Shown here one piece after another: positions 1-8,238 of a stretch of 64,000 nt of DNA. A model generated the notes under the pieces. The model made no database searches. It saw only the letters and a program-made list of their open reading frames with translations, and was not told the origin of the DNA. This DNA is from Rikenellaceae bacterium (GTDB lineage: Bacteria > Bacteroidota > Bacteroidia > Bacteroidales > UBA932): the NCBI GenBank assembly GCA_900771335.1, contig CAAGNP010000017.1:1-64000 (forward strand). The letters run 5' to 3'. The stretch's first letter is position 1, and every line of letters starts with the position of its first letter. A program made the position numbers and the translations under genes.

Positions 1-73
1 TATATCCATCCTCAAGCATATGCATATACTTCAATCGTTCTGCATAGCCATGTCTCTTTATTTTTTTAGACAT
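1..73 (-). CDS. IS3-family transposase OrfA, N-terminal fragment (runs off window)
   Basis: A reading frame starts with ATG at 73 on the minus strand and is still open at base 1. The 24 visible residues begin MSKKIKRHGYAERLKYMHML, which fits the first helix of the helix-turn-helix OrfA protein of IS3/IS150-type elements. OrfA binds the terminal inverted repeats and usually forms a transframe OrfAB transposase by frameshifting. The hairpin and terminus just upstream (81-119) support this. Only the N-terminus is visible, so intactness cannot be judged. Confidence 0.6.
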   Translation of the reverse strand, partial: MSKKIKRHGYAERLKYMHMLEDGY

Positions 74-119
74 AACAAAACCCCGAAAGTTTTTTGTCTA
101 ACTTTCGGGGTTCATATCA
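1..119 (-). mobile_element. End of an IS3/IS150-like insertion sequence
   Basis: The minus strand starts at 119 with TGATATGAACCCCGAAAG, which resembles the TG...CCCC termini of IS3/IS150-group elements, and 46 bases later opens a transposase reading frame that runs off the window. An 11-bp perfect hairpin (81-91 with 100-110, CCCCGAAAGTT) lies between the tip and the start codon; such hairpins can shield an IS from outside transcription. The element abuts, in frame, the interrupted signal peptide of the next gene, which marks the insertion point. The other end and any target duplication are outside the window. Family assignment is from recognition, not a search. Confidence 0.65.
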
Positions 120-929
120 CTCCTTATTTTGGCTGTGTTTTTTATTCCCATCGCCGAGGCACAAAATACTAATACGATTCCGAAGGACGAAGAATTGCAA
201 GAGATAAATGAAAGTATTCTTGCAGAAGCATATCAGCTTTACCTACATGAGAAAGTTGCGTGGATTCTTGAGGATATATTCTTTGGCAGCGACTCCAAAG
301 CCAAAAATACTGTTGAAGGGTGGGTGCCTATTACTGAAGATGGCATCACGGTCAAAGGGGTCTTCTACAATAAAGAAAAAACCAAAGCCGTGTATGAGGC
401 CACATTTAATATCCAAACGGGAGAAGCTTCATCAAAGGATTCTATTCGTGACCTGACTGCTGATGAAAAAGACAAAATCAAAATACGAGAAACTATTATC
501 AATGCGGTCCGTACTCTCGACAATCTCCCAGCGTGCCCCGAAGGATGCACATTCAATGTTAATACCAAAATGATAGACGAAGACCTTTATCGAGTATATT
601 TTATGCTTGGTACCTCTCAGCGCGGAGTCATTCCTTTTGGATGCGATTTTTCATACGACTGTGACTCCAAAGGTAATGTAAAGGAATTCCGCCGTTACCA
701 CAATTCATATATTCCAGCACCGCTCACAATGGATGGCGAACCCGTTCAAGAGTTTTTTCATTCTCATACCTCGATTTGTCCCTATATTGCGCCAACAGAT
801 ATTGCTCTCTTCCTCCTCTATGGGTATGAATCAACGGGATTAAAGGGATTCAAAGTTTATAGTTCTGCTCTCAAATGCTACTTTGTTTTCGACGCAGAGA
901 ATTATGAAATCAAAGTCGAGAGCCGCTAA
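120..929 (+). pseudogene. Secreted protein with JAMM-like HxH motif, 5' end removed by the IS
   Basis: The frame is open from the IS tip at 120 and begins LLILAVFFIPIAEAQ, the hydrophobic core and cleavage region of a signal peptide whose start codon and n-region are missing. The frame closes inside the IS at 99-101 with no ATG, so only a TTG at 129 could start it. The mature part (about 255 residues) is intact. Near the C-terminus it carries HSH, seven residues, then APTD. This matches the JAMM/MPN metalloprotease pattern HxH-x7-S-x2-D except that Ser is Ala. Family assignment is tentative and substrate unknown. A strong terminator follows at 972. The gene was probably a secreted hydrolase-like protein that is no longer exported. 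Confidence 0.55.
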
Positions 930-971
930 GATACTTTACGAGTAGGGGCTTTCCCTGAAGTTATGATTATC

Positions 972-1014
972 CCCTTCCGGATAATGCATCTCGCATTCCG
1001 GAAGGGTTTTTCTT
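972..1014 (+). terminator. Rho-independent terminator
   Basis: A perfect 10-bp stem CCCTTCCGGA (972-981) with TCCGGAAGGG (997-1006) is followed by TTTTTCTT. It ends transcription of the gene at 120-929. Confidence 0.8.
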
Positions 1015-1071
1015 CGCTGATACCGTAGTTCCGGAGATAGGTGTATTCAGCCTTCGGGTGTATTCAAAAAA

Positions 1072-1263
1072 ATGGCAGCCACCATCAAGCAACTGCCGTT
1101 TTCTGTATTCTGTTATATCAAAGAGAATTTTGATTTGCTTTTAACTTCTGTGAAAAATAATACGATTAAACTATATCCCGCACCAAATAATGCCGTAGTT
1201 ATTGTTCAATCTTTACCATATTCTAGAAAACCTGAATTTATTGAGATACTCAAACACGAATAA
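1072..1263 (+). CDS. Small hypothetical protein (63 aa), doubtful
   Basis: This ATG-started frame encodes 63 residues with no signal peptide, membrane segment or motif I recognise. It lies between a terminator and a decayed serine-recombinase tail, with no clear promoter, so it may be a remnant of the same accessory element. The frame is open upstream to 1021 without another ATG. It could be chance. Confidence 0.3.
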   Translation: MAATIKQLPFSVFCYIKENFDLLLTSVKNNTIKLYPAPNNAVVIVQSLPYSRKPEFIEILKHE

Positions 1264-1271
1264 TTCTATAA

Positions 1272-1720
<449 letters not shown>

Positions 1721-1770
1721 GTATTGGACTGCAAAGGTAGCTATTATTTCTTAATTTGCAAATTTTAGGG

Positions 1771-3156
1771 CTATTTAATTTTCCCGGCAAGTTCTGAAGG
1801 GGTCACTTCCACCTGTTCACCTGTGGCAAGGTCCTTAAGGGTAACAACACCTTTATTCACCTCATTTTCACCTACTATAGCCAAATATTTGATACCCTTT
1901 TTATCTGCATAATCGAACTGTTTCTTAAGCTTCACATTGTCAGGATAAATCTCTACAGGGATACCTGCCAGACGGAGTTCTTTAGCAATAGGGATTACAT
2001 ATCGAAGCTCTGATGACCCCATATTTGTAAAGAGCATTCTGGTACCCGACACAGCCTCTTTTGGGAATTTGTCAAGGCCAAGCAACACATCGTAGATACG
2101 GTCAGCTCCGAAAGAGATTCCGACACCTGACATATTGGGCAAGCCGAAAATACCGGTAAGGTCATCATAACGGCCACCACCACAGATACTGCCAATAGCA
2201 AAATCTTTGGCTTTCACCTCGAAGATGGCGCCTGTATAGTAGTTAAGTCCACGTGCGAGAGAGAGATCTATCTCCACCTCCTGACGTACGCCGGAAGCCT
2301 CTATCAGACCGAAAAGCTCCTCCAGCTCATCAACACCTTTCAGACCAACCTCTGAGCCGGCCAAAATACCCCTCATGGTGGCAATCTTCTGTGCAGATGT
2401 GCCGGAAAGGGTCAATACAGGTTCAATAACTGCAATAGCCGCATCGTCAAGTCCTCTTTCACGAAGTTCTCCTTTAACGGCATCAAGACCTATCTTGTCG
2501 ATCTTGTCGATAGCCACTGTGATATCGATAAGCTTGTCAGGGTGCCCTGAGATCTCAGCAAGGCCTGAAAGGATCTTACGGTTATTGATCTTCACACATA
2601 CACGGATATCGAACATGGTGAAAACCTCATCCACTATCTGTACAAGTTCAAGCTCGTTCAGAAGCGAACGGCTGCCGATCACATCGACATCACATTGGTA
2701 GAACTCTCTGTAACGCCCTTTTTGAGGACGGTCAGCCCTCCATACAGGCTGAAGCTGATATCTCTTGAAAGGGAAGGTCAACTCGTTCTGGTGTTGCACC
2801 ACATAACGGGCAAAAGGGACTGTAAGGTCGTATCTCAACCCCTTTTCGCACACTTTAAGAGAGAGGGCATTGCTGTTGTAGAACTGTTTGCCGTTCTCCT
2901 CTCCCACTTTATGTGCTTGATAATCCACACCCGAGAAAGCATCTCCCGAATTCAACACTTTAAAGAGGAGTTTGTCTCCCTCCTCCCCATATTTGCCTAA
3001 AAGGGTAGAGAGGTTCTCCATCGAAGGTGTCTCCAACGGGAGGAATCCATATTTTTTAAATACCGATTTTACTGTATCGAAAATGTAGTTTCTACCGGCC
3101 ATCTCTACCGGTGAAAAGTCTCTGGTCCCCTTTGGGATTGATGGTTTTTGTGCCAT
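1771..3156 (-). CDS. hisS: Histidyl-tRNA synthetase
   Basis: This is a class II aminoacyl-tRNA synthetase of 461 residues that charges tRNA-His in the cytoplasm. It starts MAQKPSIPKGTRDF, with the usual KGTRDF segment, and carries the histidine-specific ARGLNYYTGAIFEV motif and ICGGGRYDDL in the catalytic core, followed by a C-terminal anticodon-binding domain of about 90 residues. It is somewhat longer than the E. coli enzyme, as is common in Bacteroidetes. It is the last gene of a close-packed minus-strand run, three bases after the glutamate-synthase-like gene, so co-transcription is likely. Confidence 0.96.
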   Translation of the reverse strand: MAQKPSIPKGTRDFSPVEMAGRNYIFDTVKSVFKKYGFLPLETPSMENLSTLLGKYGEEGDKLLFKVLNSGDAFSGVDYQAHKVGEENGKQFYNSNALSLKVCEKGLRYDLTVPFARYVVQHQNELTFPFKRYQLQPVWRADRPQKGRYREFYQCDVDVIGSRSLLNELELVQIVDEVFTMFDIRVCVKINNRKILSGLAEISGHPDKLIDITVAIDKIDKIGLDAVKGELRERGLDDAAIAVIEPVLTLSGTSAQKIATMRGILAGSEVGLKGVDELEELFGLIEASGVRQEVEIDLSLARGLNYYTGAIFEVKAKDFAIGSICGGGRYDDLTGIFGLPNMSGVGISFGADRIYDVLLGLDKFPKEAVSGTRMLFTNMGSSELRYVIPIAKELRLAGIPVEIYPDNVKLKKQFDYADKKGIKYLAIVGENEVNKGVVTLKDLATGEQVEVTPSELAGKIK

Positions 3157-3159
3157 ATA

Positions 3160-4545
3160 TTATTGTCCTTTTAGTTTCTCATCAATTGCTTTTGCAGCTT
3201 TACGACCGGCCCCCATGGCCAGAATCACTGTAGCTGCACCTGTCACGGCATCACCGCCTGCATATACATACTCTTTGGAGGTCTCGCCATTTGCTGTAGC
3301 CACTATACAGCCTCTTCTGTCTACCTCCAGCCCGGGTGTTGTCCCTGCGATAAGGGGATTGGGAGAGGTTCCGAGCGACATTATCACCACATCGGTCTCT
3401 ATATCGAAGAGTGCCCCTTCTACAGCCACCGGTGAGCGGCGTCCCGATGCATCAAGTGCTCCGAGCTCCATCTGCTGACAGCGGATAGCACGGACCCATC
3501 CTTTTTCGTCACCGATTATCTCTACCGGGTTCGAGAGCATTCTGAACTCTATCCCCTCCTCTTTTGCATGGTGCACTTCCTCTGCTCTGGCAGGGAGTTC
3601 TTTCTCTGTCCTACGGTAAACAATGGTCACCTCCGCCCCCAGGCGCAATGCTGTACGGGCTGCATCCATGGCAACATTACCGCCACCTACCACCACAGCT
3701 TTATGCCCTGCGTAGATAGGGGTATCGCTCTCCTGAGAATAGGCCTTCATCAGGTTATTGCGTGTAAGGAATTCGTTTGCAGAGAACACTCCGTTGAGGC
3801 TCTCACCGGGGATATTCATAAATTTGGGGAGACCCGCTCCGGATCCCACAAATACTGCAGAAAATCCCTCCTGCTGCATGAGTTGCTCTATGGTTATTGT
3901 CCTTCCGACAATTACATTGGTCTCAATTTTGATCCCCAGCTCCTTAAGCTTCGCAATCTCGACCCCCACCACTTTATCTTTGGGGAGGCGGAACTCCGGG
4001 ATTCCGTACTGGAGCACACCTCCAGGTTTGTGCAAACTCTCGAAAATGGTCACTTCGTAGCCCCATTTCGCCAGGTCTGAGGCGCAAGCAAGGCCGGCAG
4101 GACCACTCCCCACCACAGCCACCTTTTTCCCATTTGGGGCCTCCCTTTCCGAGTACGAAATTCCGTTCTCAGTACTCCAGTCTGCCACGAAGCGCTCAAG
4201 CTTTCCTATTGCCACAGGCTGCCCCTTCATGCTCAAAATGCAAGAGCCCTCACACTGGGATTCCTGTGGGCACACTCTGCCACATATTGCAGGCAATGAG
4301 CTGTCCATGGCAATAATTTTCCCAGCACCTTCAAAGTCTCCGGCTGCCACCTTCTCTATAAATGCAGGTATCTTCACAGAGACCGGGCAGGCTATCATAC
4401 ATCCCGGCCTACGGCAATTCAAGCAGCGGCTCGCCTCAAGCATAGCCTCCTGCTCATTGTACCCGTAGCACACCTCTTCAAAATTTGTGGCGCGCACTTT
4501 AGGATCCTGCTCCCTGACAGGGACTCTCTCTATTTTATTTGCCAT
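3160..4545 (-). CDS. nfnB: NfnB / GltA-type NADPH-binding flavo-iron-sulfur subunit
   Basis: This 461-residue protein matches the homotetrameric glutamate synthase small-chain family. The N-terminus has two cysteine clusters for [4Fe-4S] centres (CLNCRRPGCMIACP near 42-55 and CGRVCPQESQCEGSC near 88-102). An FAD Rossmann motif VAVVGSGPAGLACASDL follows, then a second dinucleotide fold VVVGGGNVAMDAARTALRLG for NADPH. With the adjacent ferredoxin-NADP-reductase-like gene it forms the pair known as NfnAB, an electron-bifurcating NADH/ferredoxin:NADP+ transhydrogenase of anaerobes. The same pair is also annotated as sulfide dehydrogenase SudAB, or as glutamate synthase. No large glutamate synthase chain is nearby, which favours Nfn. 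It is three bases from its partner. Confidence 0.85.
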   Translation of the reverse strand: MANKIERVPVREQDPKVRATNFEEVCYGYNEQEAMLEASRCLNCRRPGCMIACPVSVKIPAFIEKVAAGDFEGAGKIIAMDSSLPAICGRVCPQESQCEGSCILSMKGQPVAIGKLERFVADWSTENGISYSEREAPNGKKVAVVGSGPAGLACASDLAKWGYEVTIFESLHKPGGVLQYGIPEFRLPKDKVVGVEIAKLKELGIKIETNVIVGRTITIEQLMQQEGFSAVFVGSGAGLPKFMNIPGESLNGVFSANEFLTRNNLMKAYSQESDTPIYAGHKAVVVGGGNVAMDAARTALRLGAEVTIVYRRTEKELPARAEEVHHAKEEGIEFRMLSNPVEIIGDEKGWVRAIRCQQMELGALDASGRRSPVAVEGALFDIETDVVIMSLGTSPNPLIAGTTPGLEVDRRGCIVATANGETSKEYVYAGGDAVTGAATVILAMGAGRKAAKAIDEKLKGQ

Positions 4546-4548
4546 AGT

Positions 4549-5397
4549 CTAATGTCTGATTTTACATTTGTGGTCAGCCTCGACCTCCTGACTTTTATAC
4601 ATCGTCTGCCTCCTCATGGCCTCATCAAAGTCTACCTGATAGGCATCAAATTCGGGTCCTTCAACACAGGCAAATCTCACCTTTCCACCCACTGTCACAC
4701 GGCAAGCTCCGCACATCCCGGTCCCGTCCACCATAAGGGTATTAAGGCTCACCACCAGTGGAAGATTGTATTTTTTGGCTGTCAAGGTGACAAACTTCAT
4801 CATGATCATAGGGCCGATTGAGACTGCCTGATCATATTTTTCACCAGCCTCACACAGCTGAGAAAGCTTCTCTGTCACAAGACCTTTCATCCCCTTCGAA
4901 CCATCGTCAGTACATATGTAGAGGTTGTCGCACACTTTTGACATCTCATCCTCCAGAATCAGCATATCTGCAGTCTTGGCCCCTATTATGATGTCCACCT
5001 TTGCACCTCTTTCATGGAGATATTTAGCCTGGGGATATACAGGAGCTGTCCCTAAGCCTCCGGCAATGAAAATGAATCTTTTGTTGCCAATCTCCTCATC
5101 ACTCAGCTCTATAAAATCAGAGGGTCTGCCAAGTGGGCCTGAAACATCCTGGAAAGATTCGCCCTGCTCCAGGTCGCAAATCTTCCTGGATGAAGCGCCC
5201 ACCTTCTGGGTAACGATGGTCACCGTACCCTTCTCTTTATTATAGTCACACACGGTCAGAGGGATCCTCTCCCCATTTTCATCTGCCCTAACGATAAGGA
5301 ACTGCCCGGGCTGCGCAGATGCTGCCAGTCTGGGTGCAGATACCTCCATCAGAGTGATGGTGGGATTAAGATCCTTCTTCAATATAATTTCGTACAT
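4549..5397 (-). CDS. nfnA: NfnA / dihydroorotate-dehydrogenase-type FAD, [2Fe-2S] subunit
   Basis: This 282-residue protein is of the ferredoxin-NADP+ reductase/PyrK-like type. An N-terminal FAD-binding barrel (about 1-100) is followed by an NAD-binding domain (IFIAGGLGTAPVYPQAK) and a C-terminal [2Fe-2S] site, VDGTGMCGACRVTVGG...FACVEGPEFD. The Asp and three Cys match the unusual Asp/Cys3 ligation of NfnA. It would bind NADH and exchange electrons with NfnB to couple NADH and reduced ferredoxin oxidation to NADP+ reduction. It lies directly upstream of nfnB, eight bases after the GH9-CE4 gene. Sulfide dehydrogenase is the alternative name for the same architecture. Confidence 0.85.
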   Translation of the reverse strand: MYEIILKKDLNPTITLMEVSAPRLAASAQPGQFLIVRADENGERIPLTVCDYNKEKGTVTIVTQKVGASSRKICDLEQGESFQDVSGPLGRPSDFIELSDEEIGNKRFIFIAGGLGTAPVYPQAKYLHERGAKVDIIIGAKTADMLILEDEMSKVCDNLYICTDDGSKGMKGLVTEKLSQLCEAGEKYDQAVSIGPMIMMKFVTLTAKKYNLPLVVSLNTLMVDGTGMCGACRVTVGGKVRFACVEGPEFDAYQVDFDEAMRRQTMYKSQEVEADHKCKIRH

Positions 5398-5405
5398 CTT
5401 TTATT

Positions 5406-7889
5406 CTATTTCAAATCGGAGAATGTACCAAAGGTATATCCCCTTTTCTTCAATGTCTTGATAATCTCGGGCAATCTGTGGTAAAGTGGATCCGGTCTGC
5501 CAGACTCTACACCTGGATGGATAAGGATTATTGCACCATTCAGACCGACATTCTTTTCAAACTCCAACAATTTATTTATCAAGGTTTGTGACGATTTGTA
5601 GTTCGGCATATCGGCTGTGGTATAATCTGCAGCAGTAGCAGTACCAGGGGTAAGATTCATAACCTTTATACCTGAATTCTCAAGCCACTTCACATGATCC
5701 AAGTTATAATATTCGTATGGTGGCAAGAACCATCTTGCATCATCGTGACCTATACCGAACTTCTCTAGTTCAGCCATATTGAGTTGAAGATCCCTGATAA
5801 GGCTGTCCCTGGTAACAAGAGAAGAGTCTCTCGCTTCCCATGGCGCATAAAGGAGGTGATTGTCGGAGTGGCCACCCACATAGTGACCGTCAGCGATTAT
5901 ATTCTCTATAAGCTCCTTATGCTCTTCCATTCTGAGGCAATTGCCTGTCAGGAAGAATGAACCTTTGATACCTGCCTTCTTTAGGGTCTTGAGGATATGG
6001 GGACCGCCATTGAATCTGGTGTCTGCCGAGAAGATGAAATAGACTTTCTTTTCATCAGGGTTTACCCTCACTGTAGCACCCTGACTGTCCTTTACCCTTT
6101 GGGTCTTCTTGAGGGCACTACCTTTCGACTCCATTTTGCCGAAATAGTAGGTCAGACCTGCTGTACCGTCCATGGTTGGCTCATTGGTAGAGAAGTCCTG
6201 AAGATCATCGTGGTATACAGCGATACCGTTGTTGAATGGATTGTAAGGGTTTTCTGAGATATCCATATACTTGTCTGCCCTCTCCTTGAAAACAGTATAG
6301 TATACAGGACCATCTACAAGACCACCATATGTCAAGTCACCGTTAACTACGAAGTATGATGAGTGAGGATAGTCCGGATAGTCTGCAAATGAAGGATAGC
6401 CCACAATCATGGATGTACCCCAAGGGTTACAACCCAATAGCCAGTCCCTCAATGCAACCTCCATCTCCATAAAAGAGTTGTCACCGGTAACCTCATTGTA
6501 CAGTCTTGCCTGTGATACAGCAGCCGATACAAGGTTATTTGAGCACCAGATATATGGGACACCACTCAAGAAAGGATCGTCTGCTGCCCTGTCCTTCAAA
6601 TACTGGAGCCCCTGACGCATAAACTCTGCATACTTGCTGCTTATAGCCTTATCACTGCTTTTGGCCATATAGTAGTGGCCGATATTGATGAATGGATAGA
6701 ACTGGTAATGTCTGCCCCTTCCAAGCTCCATCCATGGTGAGACAGGTTCAAGTTCGCCCCAATAGTCAGCCTGCTGTTTCCAATTGTCCTGCCCTGTAAA
6801 GTGCATGAAAGTGGCGGCTGCAAGCTCAATATCATCCACAAAGCTGTCCTCCTCGTAGAAGAAAGGTGAGACTACGCATGCTGTCTGCGTATTGCCCACA
6901 TCCTCTGTGGCATATGCATATGCCTGCTCTGCCTTATAAAGGATCATATCTGAGAACTCAGGATAGTAATTCCTCATAACCTGAGCACCGAGCGCAAATG
7001 TAGATGCAAATTTGGCAGCAGATGAAGAGACACCTGTGGTTCTGTTGACATACTTGCTAAGCCCCTGACGCTCTCCTGTAACAAAATAGACAGGACGGCC
7101 CGCACCTGGACCCCATCCATAATCCACTGTATCTTTGTATGGCACTCTAAAACCAGCATGGTCCCTGTCATCAGCGATCTGATTGAACATAACCCTGTCT
7201 TCCGGATTCATCTTCACAAGCCAGTCAAGACCCCATTTGGCCTCATCCAGAATATCAGGAATGCCGTTTGACCCTTTGCGACCCCTTGCATCGTACAAAT
7301 CCTTGAATACCGATTTGTCCTCAGCCTCCATATATGCAAAAAGCATATGGTAAGTGGTGGTCGCAGATGTGGTAAGATATTGCAGATAGTCAGTGGCATC
7401 GTGCCAGCCACCTGTCACATCGATCTTCTCTCCGCTACGGGTAGGATGGTCCACGATAAAGCCATCGTGCTGGTGGCACGGTTCGCCGTTGAAAGGGTTG
7501 TCACCACATCTCTGCTGTCTCATATAGACCAGCAGATAGTCAGCTATACCATCATAGACATCAGCACCTATCTCGAAAACAGGGCTCTTGGCACCATTGC
7601 TTCTGATATAGTATCCGCCATCTTTACTGATGCTGCTGAAATCGAGACGGTAAGCCTTTTTCATCCCCCACTTGGAAGCGTTGGCACTTGTACCTTTACC
7701 TTTGAATACCACTTCATCGGTGATGGCATCGCACACCTCAAATGAGCCTTCCGCCTCATCAAGAGAGATCAACACTGCCACCTTTATGTCCGTAGGGAGG
7801 TAACCTGCCTGGTTCACCCTTACCCACGACTGTGCAGAGAGAAAATATGAGGCCAGCAACAGGCCAAAGACGAACAATAACTTGCGCAT
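5406..7889 (-). CDS. Secreted GH9 glycoside hydrolase fused to CE4-like polysaccharide deacetylase
   Basis: An 827-residue secreted enzyme. Residues 1-19 form a signal peptide. About 22-110 is the Ig-like CelD_N domain that precedes many GH9 catalytic domains. About 115-585 is the GH9 (alpha/alpha)6 domain with GGWHDATDY (catalytic Asp pair D164/D167) and the C-terminal DFSTNEP with general acid E570. About 610-827 is a NodB/CE4-like deacetylase with HSDNH (H674, H678), RWFLPPY (719-725) and LIHPG (H791). CE4 motif 1 is degenerate: FSADT around D623 replaces TFDDG, so the usual catalytic-base Asp is Ala while the metal Asp remains. Known GH9 members include endoglucanases and exo-glucosaminidases. 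The deacetylase fusion makes chitin oligosaccharide or acetylated polysaccharide plausible, but the substrate is not proven. Confidence 0.88.
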   Translation of the reverse strand: MRKLLFVFGLLLASYFLSAQSWVRVNQAGYLPTDIKVAVLISLDEAEGSFEVCDAITDEVVFKGKGTSANASKWGMKKAYRLDFSSISKDGGYYIRSNGAKSPVFEIGADVYDGIADYLLVYMRQQRCGDNPFNGEPCHQHDGFIVDHPTRSGEKIDVTGGWHDATDYLQYLTTSATTTYHMLFAYMEAEDKSVFKDLYDARGRKGSNGIPDILDEAKWGLDWLVKMNPEDRVMFNQIADDRDHAGFRVPYKDTVDYGWGPGAGRPVYFVTGERQGLSKYVNRTTGVSSSAAKFASTFALGAQVMRNYYPEFSDMILYKAEQAYAYATEDVGNTQTACVVSPFFYEEDSFVDDIELAAATFMHFTGQDNWKQQADYWGELEPVSPWMELGRGRHYQFYPFINIGHYYMAKSSDKAISSKYAEFMRQGLQYLKDRAADDPFLSGVPYIWCSNNLVSAAVSQARLYNEVTGDNSFMEMEVALRDWLLGCNPWGTSMIVGYPSFADYPDYPHSSYFVVNGDLTYGGLVDGPVYYTVFKERADKYMDISENPYNPFNNGIAVYHDDLQDFSTNEPTMDGTAGLTYYFGKMESKGSALKKTQRVKDSQGATVRVNPDEKKVYFIFSADTRFNGGPHILKTLKKAGIKGSFFLTGNCLRMEEHKELIENIIADGHYVGGHSDNHLLYAPWEARDSSLVTRDSLIRDLQLNMAELEKFGIGHDDARWFLPPYEYYNLDHVKWLENSGIKVMNLTPGTATAADYTTADMPNYKSSQTLINKLLEFEKNVGLNGAIILIHPGVESGRPDPLYHRLPEIIKTLKKRGYTFGTFSDLK

Positions 7890-7899
7890 AATGTACTAC

Positions 7900-8217
7900 C
7901 TATTTTGCAGTTTCCTCTTTAGTGATCTCCTTAACTTCGTATCCGAATTTCTCAACAGCTTTTGCCAAAGCCTCTTTAGTGGTTTTATCCGGCTGGTATT
8001 TGAACCATACAGTTTGCTCTTCAAGACTAATTTTCAAATCTTTGACACCTTTCTCAAAAGGGAGATTTGACTCCAGTTTCTTCACACATGCAGGGCAGTC
8101 AACATTGACACTGAAAGTAACCTCTGCCTCTTTTTTCTTCTTCTGAGCCGAAGCTTCTGTATTTAAAGCGAAAACAGCAATGATAGCTACGAAAAGGATT
8201 CTGATTAGTTGTTTCAT
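7900..8217 (-). CDS. Periplasmic heavy-metal-associated (HMA) domain protein
   Basis: A 105-residue protein with a signal peptide ending at ASA-Q (about residue 24), a short lysine run, then one HMA (ferredoxin-like) domain with the metal-binding CPAC motif (C41, C44). HMA domains carry Cu(I) or similar soft metals between membrane proteins. This one would work in the periplasm. It follows the TonB-dependent receptor gene by 21 bases, suggesting it accepts the metal that the receptor brings in. It could also be a mercury or cobalt binding protein; the metal cannot be read from sequence. Confidence 0.85.
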   Translation of the reverse strand: MKQLIRILFVAIIAVFALNTEASAQKKKKEAEVTFSVNVDCPACVKKLESNLPFEKGVKDLKISLEEQTVWFKYQPDKTTKEALAKAVEKFGYEVKEITKEETAK

Positions 8218-8238
8218 AATATCAATTTTTTAAAGTTG

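Noticed and set aside
3568..4080. 170-aa plus-strand frame
   Set aside because: It is fully antisense to nfnB, whose domains are complete; no start context or family match.
3160..5397. Glutamate synthase as the function of the nfnAB pair
   Set aside because: The large GltB-type chain is absent and the partner gene has the Asp/Cys3 [2Fe-2S] site of NfnA.
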